Assembly (NCBI RefSeq): GCF_017874735.1
Contig: NZ_JAGGLV010000013.1
Coordinates: 1 to 64,000 of the forward strand
Direction: 5' to 3'
DNA length: 64,000 nt
Source of the DNA: Paenibacillus silagei
Lineage (GTDB): Bacteria; Bacillota; Bacilli; Paenibacillales; Paenibacillaceae
The first letter of the stretch is position 1. Each line of letters begins with the position of its first letter. The notes below the pieces were generated by a model. That model was given only the letters and a program-made list of their open reading frames with translations. It was not told the DNA's origin and searched no databases. Positions 8,805 through 16,681 of the stretch are shown here, in pieces. The position numbers and the translations under genes were made by a program.

Positions 8805-8826
8805 GACCCAAACCGTCGTCTGGGTC
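8805..8826 (-). promoter_or_regulatory. Hairpin in the leader of the repeat-protein gene
   Basis: GACCCA (8805-8810) and TGGGTC (8821-8826) pair across a 10-base loop. On the minus strand the stem is followed by TTTT, some 50 bases before the start codon at 8752. It could be an attenuator or an upstream terminator. The 8753-9024 gap otherwise separates two divergent transcription units, and I could not assign promoters with confidence. Confidence 0.35.
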
Positions 8827-9024
8827 CATAAGCATGTATAGGCTGCCGGGTTAATAGAGAGAAGCATGAGTTGGACAGGACCATTCGAATGGTGTGATAT
8901 TAGGATATGGAGCTTTTAAGAGAATGACTGGGTTAGCCCTGCAAAAATACGCAGCCGCCAAACAACCTGCCGGACAGCTTCGCATACTATGAAAATATGC
9001 TAGACCGACAGAAGGAGTGAGAAT

Positions 9025-9561
9025 ATGCCGAATGAGACTGTATTTAATCAGAATAGCCAGCCGCTGTATACCGAGCAGGTTAACACCTATATTGCACCCG
9101 GGATCGATACTCTGCCTGAAGCGGGAGCCGCGATGTCAGGTTTATTGTTTGGGATTCCTTTTGCCTCCACGGTGGGTACTTCAACCCCGCTTGTCATGCA
9201 GATAGCTAATCCCGGCGGCAGCGGACGTACCTTGTATATCTCCCGCATCATCGCAAGCACGGGAACAGCGTCGGTCACCTTAACTTTGCTGCGTAATGCA
9301 ACGGTGAGTGGATCAACGGTCACTCCGGTCAACTATAATTTCGGGAGCTCGGTCACAAGCGTCGGCACTGCCCGGACCGCAACGGCTGCGCCTACAGGTT
9401 CTCCGGCAACATTAATGTCGATGCTGCTGGCCATAGGTCCGGTCATCCTTAATATGGATGGCAGGATTATCCTGCCTCCCGGCAACTCTCTTACGATATC
9501 AGTAACCATTGCGTCAGGGAGTACTGCGGCAACAGGCAACATCAGCTGGTGGGAATTTTAG
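9025..9561 (+). CDS. Small beta-rich hypothetical protein A, paralogue of the next gene
   Basis: This 178-residue protein starts at ATG 9025 behind GAAGGAGTGAG. I do not recognise a named family. It is rich in Thr, Ser, Gly, Ile and Val with no Cys, signal peptide or Lys, and reads as all-beta. It shares ordered motifs with the next gene: QPxYxE..NT.xAP at the N-terminus, NPxGSGRTLYxSRI (61-74 here), a VTPVN.N segment, an II(L/V)PP.N segment, and a C-terminal WWE. It is divergent from the repeat-protein gene and co-directional with its paralogue, with a 23-base gap. A structural role in an extracellular or spore-surface layer is inferred from composition and neighbours only. Confidence 0.7.
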   Translation: MPNETVFNQNSQPLYTEQVNTYIAPGIDTLPEAGAAMSGLLFGIPFASTVGTSTPLVMQIANPGGSGRTLYISRIIASTGTASVTLTLLRNATVSGSTVTPVNYNFGSSVTSVGTARTATAAPTGSPATLMSMLLAIGPVILNMDGRIILPPGNSLTISVTIASGSTAATGNISWWEF

Positions 9562-9584
9562 TACGGAAGAGGAGGAGAAGAACC

Positions 9585-10163
9585 ATGCCCAACAACTATG
9601 TAATCAATGACAATGACCAGCCGGTCTATGTGGAAATGACGAACACCTTCCGTGCCCCGGATATCAGTGCCCCGCCAGAGATCAGCGCTTCGCAGGCCGC
9701 CGTATTATTCTCGGCGAATGCCTCGAATTCAGCAACGATCGTGCTGTCGCTTCTCTCGGCTGTTATTTCAGTCCGCATCAGTAATCCTTCGGGCAGCGGG
9801 CGGACCTTGTATCTGTCCCGGATCAGCGGCAGCATCGGCGGGACTTCAGTGCTGACCTCGATCTCAGGCAGCTTTACAATCGTCAAAGGAGGGACGATTT
9901 CTTCGCCGTCAACGGTGACGCCGGTGAATAATAATCTGGCCAGCGCGGCAGCGAGCAGCATGACAGTCCAGTCCTCCACCGCAGCTATTTCCGGGGGCAC
10001 TGTGCTGGCGAATGTTCAGATTGCGCCGGGAGTGTTCAACCCGGCTTTTACCGGCAGCATTATCGTCCCTCCGAACAATGTCATCAGCATCAGCGTAAGC
10101 TCCTCAAGCGCGGCAGTCGGGACGATTATATCTGCGTTAAGCCTGAACTGGTGGGAGAGATAG
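9585..10163 (+). CDS. Small beta-rich hypothetical protein B, paralogue of the previous gene
   Basis: This 192-residue protein starts at ATG 9585. A strong AGAGGAGGAG ribosome site lies just upstream, so the 12-residue basic extension from 9549 was dropped. It carries the same motif order as its neighbour: DQPVYVEMTNTFRAP, NPSGSGRTLYLSRI, VTPVNNN, SIIVPPNN and a final LNWWER. Ser dominates (SSSSAAVG near the end). The two genes look like an old tandem duplication with strong divergence. There is no Cys, membrane segment or signal peptide. The function is unknown; a coat or fibre subunit is possible. Confidence 0.7.
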   Translation: MPNNYVINDNDQPVYVEMTNTFRAPDISAPPEISASQAAVLFSANASNSATIVLSLLSAVISVRISNPSGSGRTLYLSRISGSIGGTSVLTSISGSFTIVKGGTISSPSTVTPVNNNLASAAASSMTVQSSTAAISGGTVLANVQIAPGVFNPAFTGSIIVPPNNVISISVSSSSAAVGTIISALSLNWWER

Positions 10164-10338
10164 CAAGCTGGTGCTTAAGCGCCTCTATAGATGTTTCAAG
10201 CTAGACATTATCCTTCTATCTCTCGCTGAAACACTACCGCCGCTAAAAGGACGCCGACACCGTGCCTACTTGACTTCAGGGTGGCAAAGGTTTATTTTTC
10301 TATAAATGGATGAATTAGAGGATTGGGGAGGAGGAAGC

Positions 10339-11010
10339 ATGGAGACTTGTCTGTTTATACACGGCTTCACCGGAGGTGAATACGAGATTTCTCCGCTTGC
10401 GCAGTTTCTGGAGCGCAGCGGCTATGTGTCCAGAATGTTTACCCTGCATGGACATGGAGGCGGCAGAAGGGAACTGCTTGATTCAAGCCGGAGGGACTGG
10501 CAGCTAAGCGCCGAGGAGGAGCTGAAGCAGCTATTCTCAAGCTCCGACAAAGTACATCTGATCGGCTTCTCTACCGGAGCGCTGATTGCATCTCGGCTAT
10601 CCGTTCAGTATGCTTCCAGGATTCAGTCGCTCACCTTGTTGTCAACCCCGGTGTATCCGCTCAACCCGGCCGAGATTCTGCGCACACTGGTCCGCCCGGA
10701 GATGCTCCGGAATTATCTCAGCAAATGGGGTTCTACACCCATGAGAGCCACGCGGGAGTTCCAGCGGCTGGTGCGTGAGAGCTTCGAGGTCTATCCGCAG
10801 CTGGATGTGCCGACCTTGATTGTACAGGGCAGGCGGGATCATCTGGTGAAATTCAAAAGTGCGGACTATCTCCGGCAGACGATTCCCCCGGAACGCAGAC
10901 AGGTGCTGATTATGGAGCAAAGCGGACATATGGTCTGCCATAGCGCGGAGAGTCCCGCCATGATGGATGAAGTGCTCCGGTTTATCCGCCGCGCCGGCGA
11001 TTCCGGGTAG
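10339..11010 (+). CDS. Alpha/beta-hydrolase, carboxylesterase type (Est30-like)
   Basis: This 223-residue enzyme probably hydrolyses short acyl esters in the cytoplasm. The start at ATG 10339 has GGGGAGGAGG directly upstream; an in-frame ATG at 10306 lacks such a site. Visible elements are the oxyanion loop HGFTGG (8-13), the nucleophile elbow GFSTG with Ser78, an acid in QGRRDHLV (about Asp167), and the catalytic His in QSGHMVCHS (about His197). Length and motif spacing fit the Geobacillus Est30 family. The 175 bases upstream contain only an imperfect inverted repeat (TGTTTCA ... TGAAACA, 10190-10230). Confidence 0.85.
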   Translation: METCLFIHGFTGGEYEISPLAQFLERSGYVSRMFTLHGHGGGRRELLDSSRRDWQLSAEEELKQLFSSSDKVHLIGFSTGALIASRLSVQYASRIQSLTLLSTPVYPLNPAEILRTLVRPEMLRNYLSKWGSTPMRATREFQRLVRESFEVYPQLDVPTLIVQGRRDHLVKFKSADYLRQTIPPERRQVLIMEQSGHMVCHSAESPAMMDEVLRFIRRAGDSG

Positions 11011-11012
11011 AC

Positions 11013-11045
11013 GAAGAACCCTTCCAGGGCTGGAAAGGGTTCTTC
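11013..11045 (+). terminator. Terminator hairpin after the esterase
   Basis: GAAGAACCCTT (11013-11023) pairs perfectly with AAGGGTTCTTC (11035-11045), starting two bases after the stop codon. The tail is T-rich but interrupted. Confidence 0.6.
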
Positions 11046-11110
11046 GGTCTGTTGCTGCTTCTATGATTATACGTTGACATTGAGGAGGGGGCGTGGTATT
11101 TTCAGCTTAA

Positions 11111-11124
11111 GGAAACCGGTTTCC
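11111..11124. promoter_or_regulatory. LacI-type operator-like palindrome between convergent genes
   Basis: GGAAACCGGTTTCC is a perfect 14-base palindrome with a central CCGG, the shape of operators bound by LacI/GalR-family sugar regulators. It lies past the 3' ends of both the esterase and the LacI-family gene, not in a promoter, so its role is unclear. No second copy was seen near the GH13 gene. Confidence 0.35.
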
Positions 11125-11189
11125 TATTGAAAAGGATGATTACCGTCCTCCCGCTATTCTTCTATTCCATTATTGCGTGATTCCGTTAG

Positions 11190-12218
11190 TTATTCCGCAG
11201 CAGCTCCGCCGCTTCGCTTGGAAGATAACCGGGGAATCAACTCCGGCTCCAGCAGTTGTCCGCTCACGGCAGCCTCTTTGTTATCCAGCTTGTCCATTAA
11301 TAATCGTCCTGCGGATGCGCCGAGCTGGAAGGTATCCATATCGAGTGAAGTCAGCGGAGGAGTGGTGTAGGGGGACAAGGGATATTCATCGAACGTGGCA
11401 ATGCCCAGCTGTGCAGGAATGGAGATATTCAATTCCCGTGCGGCCTGCAGCACGCCGTAAGCAGAGAAGTTACTCATGCAGACGATGGAGCCGGGGGGAT
11501 TCGCACTTTGCAGGAGCTGCTTGGCTGCCTGATAGCCATCCTCCTCCACCGCCCGGCCATTGATGATCCAGCCGCTCTGCACAGCCATTCCCGCCTCGCT
11601 GAGTGCCCGCTGATAGCCGGCTGCACGGCGCAGGAAGAGCGGCTCATCCTTCTCGCCGCCGATGAAGGCCACAGACGGGTAGCCCTGATCCAGCAGATGC
11701 CGGGTCAGCATGAATCCGCCCAGCTCATTGTCGCAATCGACCCAGATTCCCGGAGCGTTGATCTCACCGATGGAGATATAGGGGAACTCAAGCCGGTTCA
11801 GCTCCGCGCACAGCTCAGGAGTCAGCACCGAGGTGTTGGCAATAATGCCGTCCACCCGCTTATTCAGCACCAGCCTCTGCAGGAAATGCCCCTCCGCATG
11901 GTCATGCTGGATATTGGCAATGGTCAGCTCATATTTCAGAGGACCAATGATGCTCTCCACCCCGCCGATAATGTTATAAAAGAACTGATTGAGAAACTCG
12001 CTTTCCTTGGACATATCAATGAGGATAGCTATCGTATTGCTGCTCTGTCTGGCAAGTCCGGTGGCGATGCTGCTTGGGGTATAGTTCATCTGCTTGATGA
12101 TGTCCCGGACCCGTGCCTTCGTTTCCTCGGATATTTTGGGAGAGTCGTTCATGACCTTGGATACAGTGGATTTGGCGACACCCGCTGCCTGGGCGATATC
12201 CTTAATAGTAACTTTCAT
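11190..12218 (-). CDS. LacI/GalR-family transcriptional regulator
   Basis: This 342-residue regulator starts at ATG 12218, placing MKVTIKDIAQAAGVAKSTVS at the N-terminus as in the family; the ribosome site is GGGAGGG. Residues 3-24 are the helix-turn-helix, and the hinge (YTPSSIATGLA) ends near 60. The rest is a periplasmic-binding-protein-like sugar domain (for example FIGGEKDEPLFLRRAAGYQRAL). It is transcribed away from a GH13 alpha-glycosidase with about 115 bases between start codons, which makes it the likely local regulator of maltodextrin use. The ligand is not deducible. Confidence 0.9.
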   Translation of the reverse strand: MKVTIKDIAQAAGVAKSTVSKVMNDSPKISEETKARVRDIIKQMNYTPSSIATGLARQSSNTIAILIDMSKESEFLNQFFYNIIGGVESIIGPLKYELTIANIQHDHAEGHFLQRLVLNKRVDGIIANTSVLTPELCAELNRLEFPYISIGEINAPGIWVDCDNELGGFMLTRHLLDQGYPSVAFIGGEKDEPLFLRRAAGYQRALSEAGMAVQSGWIINGRAVEEDGYQAAKQLLQSANPPGSIVCMSNFSAYGVLQAARELNISIPAQLGIATFDEYPLSPYTTPPLTSLDMDTFQLGASAGRLLMDKLDNKEAAVSGQLLEPELIPRLSSKRSGGAAAE

Positions 12219-12334
12219 AGCTTTCCCTCCCGTCCTTACGGTATGGTACGCCCTAATGGCGAACCTTGTTCTACCTGTCATAATAACACAGTTGCTGAGA
12301 CTGCTCTATGCGGCATAAAAGGAGACTATACAGT

Positions 12335-14035
12335 ATGCTTACCCGGTTATTCGTATATCACACAGCGGAGGACCCTTTTGCCTTCCCGGCAGGCCCCCGC
12401 CTGCTTAAACTCAGACTATTCGTGCAGAGCGGACAGTCCTTGTCCTGCACGGTTGTCCACGCTGACCGTTATGATTCACCCGGCCATGAGCTTCCGCAGG
12501 AGATGGAGCGGATCGGCTGTGCCGGAGCATATGACATTCATGAAGCCCTTATTCCGGCCGAGACTGGAAAATGCCGGTATCTGTTCCACATCGGGAATCC
12601 CGCAGGTGAATACCTATGGTATGGGGAGCGGGGAAGCTCGGAGAACAGGGACCAGGCGGGTGCCTTTCAATATGCCTATATTCACCGCCCGCAGGCTATT
12701 GCGCTGCCTGCTTGGAGTTCAGACGCGGTGGTCTATCAGATTTACCCCGAGAGCTACCATCAGGGGACGCTTCAAGGCATTACAGACAAGCTTACATACT
12801 TGCAAGAGCTTGGCGTGACTGCTATTTATATGACGCCAATCTTTGAATCGCCTTCCGGGCATAAGTATAATACTTCCGATTACTATAAGGTAGACCCTGG
12901 ATTCGGGACGCTTGAGGATCTGAAGATGCTGGTCGGGACTGCCCACCGGCTGGGAATGAAGGTTCTGCTGGATGCGGTCTTTAATCATTCCGGCGATACC
13001 TTTTTTGCCTTCCGGGATGTGCTGGAGCATGGGGAGGCTTCGCGCTACAAGGACTGGTTCTATATCCATTCCTTCCCGGTCAGCGGGGCGCCGGCTCCCG
13101 GCTATGAGACCTTCGCCAAGGCGGAGGCGAGTATGCCTAAGCTCAATATGGATCATCCCGAGGTAGCGGATTACATGATGGACGTAGCCAGGTATTGGGT
13201 GCGGGAAGCGGGGATCGACGGCTGGAGGCTGGATGTGGCCAACGAGGTGACTCCGGCCTTCTGGACAAGACTGCGGCGGGAGCTGAAGGCGGAATTCCCG
13301 GACCTTCTGCTGATCGGCGAGATTATGCATGCTTCCGGGCCCTGGCTGCGGGGAGACCAGTTCGACGGCGGGATGAATTACCTGCTGCGGGATGCGGTGC
13401 TGGAGTTTTTTGCAGCGCAGTCTGCGGGGCCGTCGCGGTTCATGGAGCAGCTGCTGCACCAGGAGGCCTTGTACAATGATCAGGCCAATTCGGCGATGTT
13501 CCAGCTGCTGGGCAGCCACGATACGCTGCGTTTCCTGACCGCCTGCAAGGAGGGGGGCCGGGGCTGGGACCGGGAAGCTACGGCAATGAGCCGGATGCGG
13601 CTGGCTGTCTTTTTCCAGATGACTTATATTGGGCTGCCGATGATCTATTACGGGGATGAGGTTGGAATGGAAGGCGCTACAGACCCGCATTGCCGGCGGC
13701 CGATGCTCTGGGAGGAGCAGGCTCAGCATACCGGACTGCTGGACTGGTACAAGCGGCTGATCTCGCTGAGAACAGAGCATGAGGTGCTGCGCCGTGGGGC
13801 CTTCCGCCCCTGGTTCACAGATGAGACGCGGAGTATCCTTGGCTATGTCCGGCGCAGCGGGCAGGATCGGATGGGGCTAATTATCAATAACTCCCCCAAC
13901 CGCTACCATCTGGAGCTGCCCGCCTACCGTTCGGACACCAAAGTGCTGACTGAGCTGTTAAGCGGACTCACCCTCCGCAGCTCAAGCAAGCTTCTTGTGG
14001 AGATCGAGCCATTTGGCTGTCTGATGCTGCACTAA
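12335..14035 (+). CDS. GH13 alpha-glycosidase (neopullulanase/cyclomaltodextrinase type)
   Basis: The enzyme is 566 residues from ATG 12335, with AAAGGAG about 10 bases upstream. It probably hydrolyses maltodextrins, cyclodextrins or pullulan in the cytoplasm, as no signal peptide is present. An N-terminal beta-sandwich of about 120 residues (GH13_20 style) precedes the barrel, which opens at DAVVYQIYPESYH. The four conserved regions are present: DAVFNH (about 213), GWRLDVANE with the nucleophile Asp near 299, GEIMH with the acid Glu near 329, and LGSHD near 395. A C-terminal beta domain ends the protein. It is divergent from the LacI-family gene, which probably represses it. Confidence 0.9.
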   Translation: MLTRLFVYHTAEDPFAFPAGPRLLKLRLFVQSGQSLSCTVVHADRYDSPGHELPQEMERIGCAGAYDIHEALIPAETGKCRYLFHIGNPAGEYLWYGERGSSENRDQAGAFQYAYIHRPQAIALPAWSSDAVVYQIYPESYHQGTLQGITDKLTYLQELGVTAIYMTPIFESPSGHKYNTSDYYKVDPGFGTLEDLKMLVGTAHRLGMKVLLDAVFNHSGDTFFAFRDVLEHGEASRYKDWFYIHSFPVSGAPAPGYETFAKAEASMPKLNMDHPEVADYMMDVARYWVREAGIDGWRLDVANEVTPAFWTRLRRELKAEFPDLLLIGEIMHASGPWLRGDQFDGGMNYLLRDAVLEFFAAQSAGPSRFMEQLLHQEALYNDQANSAMFQLLGSHDTLRFLTACKEGGRGWDREATAMSRMRLAVFFQMTYIGLPMIYYGDEVGMEGATDPHCRRPMLWEEQAQHTGLLDWYKRLISLRTEHEVLRRGAFRPWFTDETRSILGYVRRSGQDRMGLIINNSPNRYHLELPAYRSDTKVLTELLSGLTLRSSSKLLVEIEPFGCLMLH

Positions 14036-14094
14036 CTGTAACCTCTGTCCACGGTAAAAGAGTAACGGACTCTGAGGGGCGCAGCAAGCGGGTG

Positions 14095-15204
14095 TTATTT
14101 CTTCTTTTTGTTTTGTCTCAGCAGCCGGAATTCCTTGTTCTCCCATTGCTTGAGCAGCGGATAAGGATCGAAGGCCCACTCCGTAATGCCGCGGTCACGG
14201 TAGATGCCATAATGCAGGTGGGGCGGGAACTTGCCCTGTGTGCCCGGGCTGCCATAGCCGGAGCTGCCGACCCAGCCGATGGTCTGTCCCGGAGTGACAA
14301 TATCCCCGCGCAGCAGGGACTTCTCATACCCCATCAGGTGGGCATAATAATGGTAGCGGTTCTCGATATCGCGGATACCGATGCGCCATCCGCCGTAGCG
14401 GTTCCAGCCCTTGGTCTCGACAATGCCGAAGCAGGTGCTGCGCACCGTCAAGCCATGCGGCGCGAACAGATCCGTGCCTTCGTGAATGCGCGCGCCGCCC
14501 CAACTCCGCCCGGTTCCCCAGGTGCTGCGGTAGGCATAACTGGTCCCGATTGGCAGCGGAAATGCACTGCCGGACAGGTCCAGCCGTCCGAAATGCTCAT
14601 ATAGCTTGGCGAACTGGGAGACGCGCTGGGCGGCCCGCCCGTTGTGATAATACTCCCAGATCCCTATATTGAAGTCCGTAGCGGAATCCCCGTACTTGAG
14701 CAGGTGGCGGGCCATGCTGTAGAGCACATCGGCATCGCTCTCGGGATCGGCGATGCCGTCTCCCGAGCCGTCCAGCCCGAAGCCGCCGAAAAAGCGGATC
14801 GACTCCGGCTGCTTGTCGTCCTGATCCGGATTCAGCGGACCGGACCATACGGGCGCCGGAATCATAATTCCGGTAAGCCTTGGCTTAGCCGCTGCAGAAG
14901 TGCTATCTGCGGCGGCTGTTTTTTTGCTTTTCCTGGCGATGGACCGTTCATACTGATCGATGGCAGCGAAGCGGTACCAGGGAATGCCAGTTGCCGCACC
15001 CATCTGCTCAAAGAGCTGCTTGCGGTCAGCGGCGGCAGTCTCTTTGCTGTCTGCGGGAGCAGGACTGCCCGAGCTCAGTTCGGGAATTGTATGATAACGG
15101 GCAGCTTGGGTACTTTCGGCAGGACTACCGCTCCAGAGCAGGGCGGCGGCAGACATACACATCAAGGTTCTGCGGGTGTAGGGGCTCTTTATTAAGGCCA
15201 GCAT
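14095..15204 (-). CDS. M23-family metallopeptidase, exported cell-wall hydrolase
   Basis: The protein is 369 residues. Residues 1-31 contain a basic start and a hydrophobic run ending before SPAES, consistent with a signal peptide. After a low-complexity Ala/Lys/Thr linker comes a lysozyme-like or all-helical middle region. The LytM-type domain has HEGTD (His241, Asp245) and PPHLHYG (His329, His331), the zinc and catalytic set. The expected activity is cleavage of peptide cross-bridges in peptidoglycan outside the membrane. Its GCAGGAGG ribosome site is strong. It is convergent with the GH13 gene and divergent from lipA. Confidence 0.88.
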   Translation of the reverse strand: MLALIKSPYTRRTLMCMSAAALLWSGSPAESTQAARYHTIPELSSGSPAPADSKETAAADRKQLFEQMGAATGIPWYRFAAIDQYERSIARKSKKTAAADSTSAAAKPRLTGIMIPAPVWSGPLNPDQDDKQPESIRFFGGFGLDGSGDGIADPESDADVLYSMARHLLKYGDSATDFNIGIWEYYHNGRAAQRVSQFAKLYEHFGRLDLSGSAFPLPIGTSYAYRSTWGTGRSWGGARIHEGTDLFAPHGLTVRSTCFGIVETKGWNRYGGWRIGIRDIENRYHYYAHLMGYEKSLLRGDIVTPGQTIGWVGSSGYGSPGTQGKFPPHLHYGIYRDRGITEWAFDPYPLLKQWENKEFRLLRQNKKKK

Positions 15205-15358
15205 GATCTCATCCTCCTGCGTTTGGGCGCATGAATTGCATATAGGTTTGCGGAAGCGGCACTCGGGCCAGATGCTTTTCTTTAGATTGAAGCAAAAGGA
15301 CTTTTTTTATCCATGACTGCTCCAAGGTTCACAAAAACAGGCAAAGGACTACTTCACA

Positions 15359-15367
15359 TGCTATAAT
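15359..15367 (+). promoter_or_regulatory. Extended -10 promoter candidate for lipA
   Basis: TG-C-TATAAT forms a perfect extended -10 element. No good -35 is visible at 16-18 bases upstream, as is common for this class. Transcription would begin near 15374, giving a leader of about 65 bases before lipA. Confidence 0.5.
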
Positions 15368-15437
15368 ATGAGGCAGCAACTTTTGACTGTGAAATAAATT
15401 GACATGACATTCAGATCGAAAGCGGGGTCTCATCACT

Positions 15438-16343
15438 TTGACTAATCGAACAGCCAAACAGCCCAAGCCAGACTGGATCAAAATCAAGTTAACCACCGGT
15501 GAGGAATATCAGGAAATCAAGGGTATGATGCGCTCGAAGACGTTACATACCGTATGCGAGGAAGCACGCTGCCCGAATATTTATGAATGCTGGGCTAACC
15601 GCACGGCGACCTTCATGATTCTGGGGGATATTTGTACGCGCGCTTGCCGCTTCTGTGCGGTGAATACAGGCCTGCCGACCGAGCTGGACCTGCTGGAGCC
15701 GGAACGAGTGGCAGAGGCTGCCGAAGGCATGCAGCTTAAGCATTGTGTGGTTACGAGCGTGGCCCGCGATGATCTGAAGGATGGGGGTGCGGCGATTTTT
15801 GCCGAGACTGTGTCCGCGATCCGTAAGCGCCTTCCTCTATGCAGCATTGAAGTACTGATTCCTGATTTTCTGGGGGACCGCACGAGCTTGGAGACCGTGA
15901 TGAACAGCCGTCCGGATATCCTGAATCACAATATCGAGACTGTGGAGCGGATGTCCGACCGTGTCCGGGCCAGAGCCAAGTACCGCCGTTCCCTGGAGCT
16001 GCTGCGCCGGGCCAAGGAGATGAAGCCGGAGATTCCGACCAAATCAAGCATTATGCTTGGCGTCGGTGAGGAGTGGGATGAGATTCTGCAGGCGATGGAT
16101 GACCTTAGAGCCGTAGATTGTGATATATTGACATTAGGACAATATCTTCAGCCTTCGCCGAAGCATCTGAATGTGGAGAAATACTATCCGCCGGAGGAGT
16201 TCGCGGTGCTGAAGGAAGAGGGCTTGAAGCGCGGCTTCAGCCATGTGGAGGCCGGCCCGCTGGTGCGCAGCTCTTATCGTGCCCATGAGCAGGTGAAGTC
16301 TGCTGCCGTGGCCCGTGAGGCGCGTTCCGTTTCACAGGCATAG
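15438..16343 (+). CDS. lipA: Lipoyl synthase
   Basis: This 301-residue radical-SAM enzyme inserts two sulfurs into protein-bound octanoyl groups to make lipoyl cofactor for pyruvate and 2-oxoacid dehydrogenases and the glycine cleavage system. Both iron-sulfur sites are seen: the auxiliary cluster C40-x4-C45-x5-C51 (CEEARCPNIYEC) and the radical-SAM C66-x3-C70-x2-C73 (CTRACRFC). The length is normal. The start is TTG at 15438, behind a GCGGGG-type site. yutD follows on the same strand, as lipA and yutD are also neighbours in Bacillus, but here 338 bases of structured spacer separate them. Confidence 0.97.
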   Translation: MTNRTAKQPKPDWIKIKLTTGEEYQEIKGMMRSKTLHTVCEEARCPNIYECWANRTATFMILGDICTRACRFCAVNTGLPTELDLLEPERVAEAAEGMQLKHCVVTSVARDDLKDGGAAIFAETVSAIRKRLPLCSIEVLIPDFLGDRTSLETVMNSRPDILNHNIETVERMSDRVRARAKYRRSLELLRRAKEMKPEIPTKSSIMLGVGEEWDEILQAMDDLRAVDCDILTLGQYLQPSPKHLNVEKYYPPEEFAVLKEEGLKRGFSHVEAGPLVRSSYRAHEQVKSAAVAREARSVSQA

Positions 16344-16384
16344 GTAGGTCTTTTAGTCTATTTGCGTTGGGTTCGATTTTATAA

Positions 16385-16404
16385 AAACTTGTGTAAACAA
16401 GTTT
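16385..16404 (+). terminator. Hairpin after lipA without T-tail
   Basis: AAACTTGT (16385-16392) and ACAAGTTT (16397-16404) pair around a GTAA tetraloop, 41 bases after the lipA stop. The following bases (GCCGCGAG) are not T-rich, so it may be an RNA end-stabilising hairpin rather than a terminator. Confidence 0.35.
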
Positions 16405-16487
16405 GCCGCGAGACGGAGTCACAGTAGATAGGGTTTGGTTTTTAATGTTTTTAGATTTTAAGGTTTAGGTTTGTTTTTAAAAGGGGT

Positions 16488-16622
16488 TGAAGGGTCGAAA
16501 GAACCAATGCCGCGATAGCCGGCGAGGTTCTTGGGTGACGTTTGCACCCCTTCACGTTGATGGAGTCATGGAGAGGGATTTTGAAATTGTAGGAGCGGCA
16601 GCGGCCGGAAATTCAAAATCCC
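16488..16622 (+). ncRNA. Candidate structured RNA in the lipA-yutD spacer
   Basis: Two independent foldable units occupy this part of a 338-base gap. The first has three nested helices: TGAAGGG/CCCTTCA (16488-16494 with 16548-16554), GAACC/GGTTC (16501-16505 with 16526-16530) and GCCG/CGGC (16509-16512 with 16520-16523). The second is an 11-base-pair stem, GGGATTTTGAA/TTCAAAATCCC (16575-16585 with 16612-16622). Neither ends in a T-run. It may be a regulatory leader for yutD, an independent RNA or an intergenic repeat element. It matches no riboswitch class I can recall. Confidence 0.4.
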
Positions 16623-16681
16623 GCGCAATGACGGCTTATCAACGCCCCCCTAGATATTATTGAAAGGCAGGCGACACACGC

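Noticed and set aside
12719..13780. Minus-strand frame of 353 residues opposite the GH13 gene
   Set aside because: The GH13 catalytic motifs are on the plus strand; this frame is His/Gln/Arg/Pro-rich and without a ribosome site.
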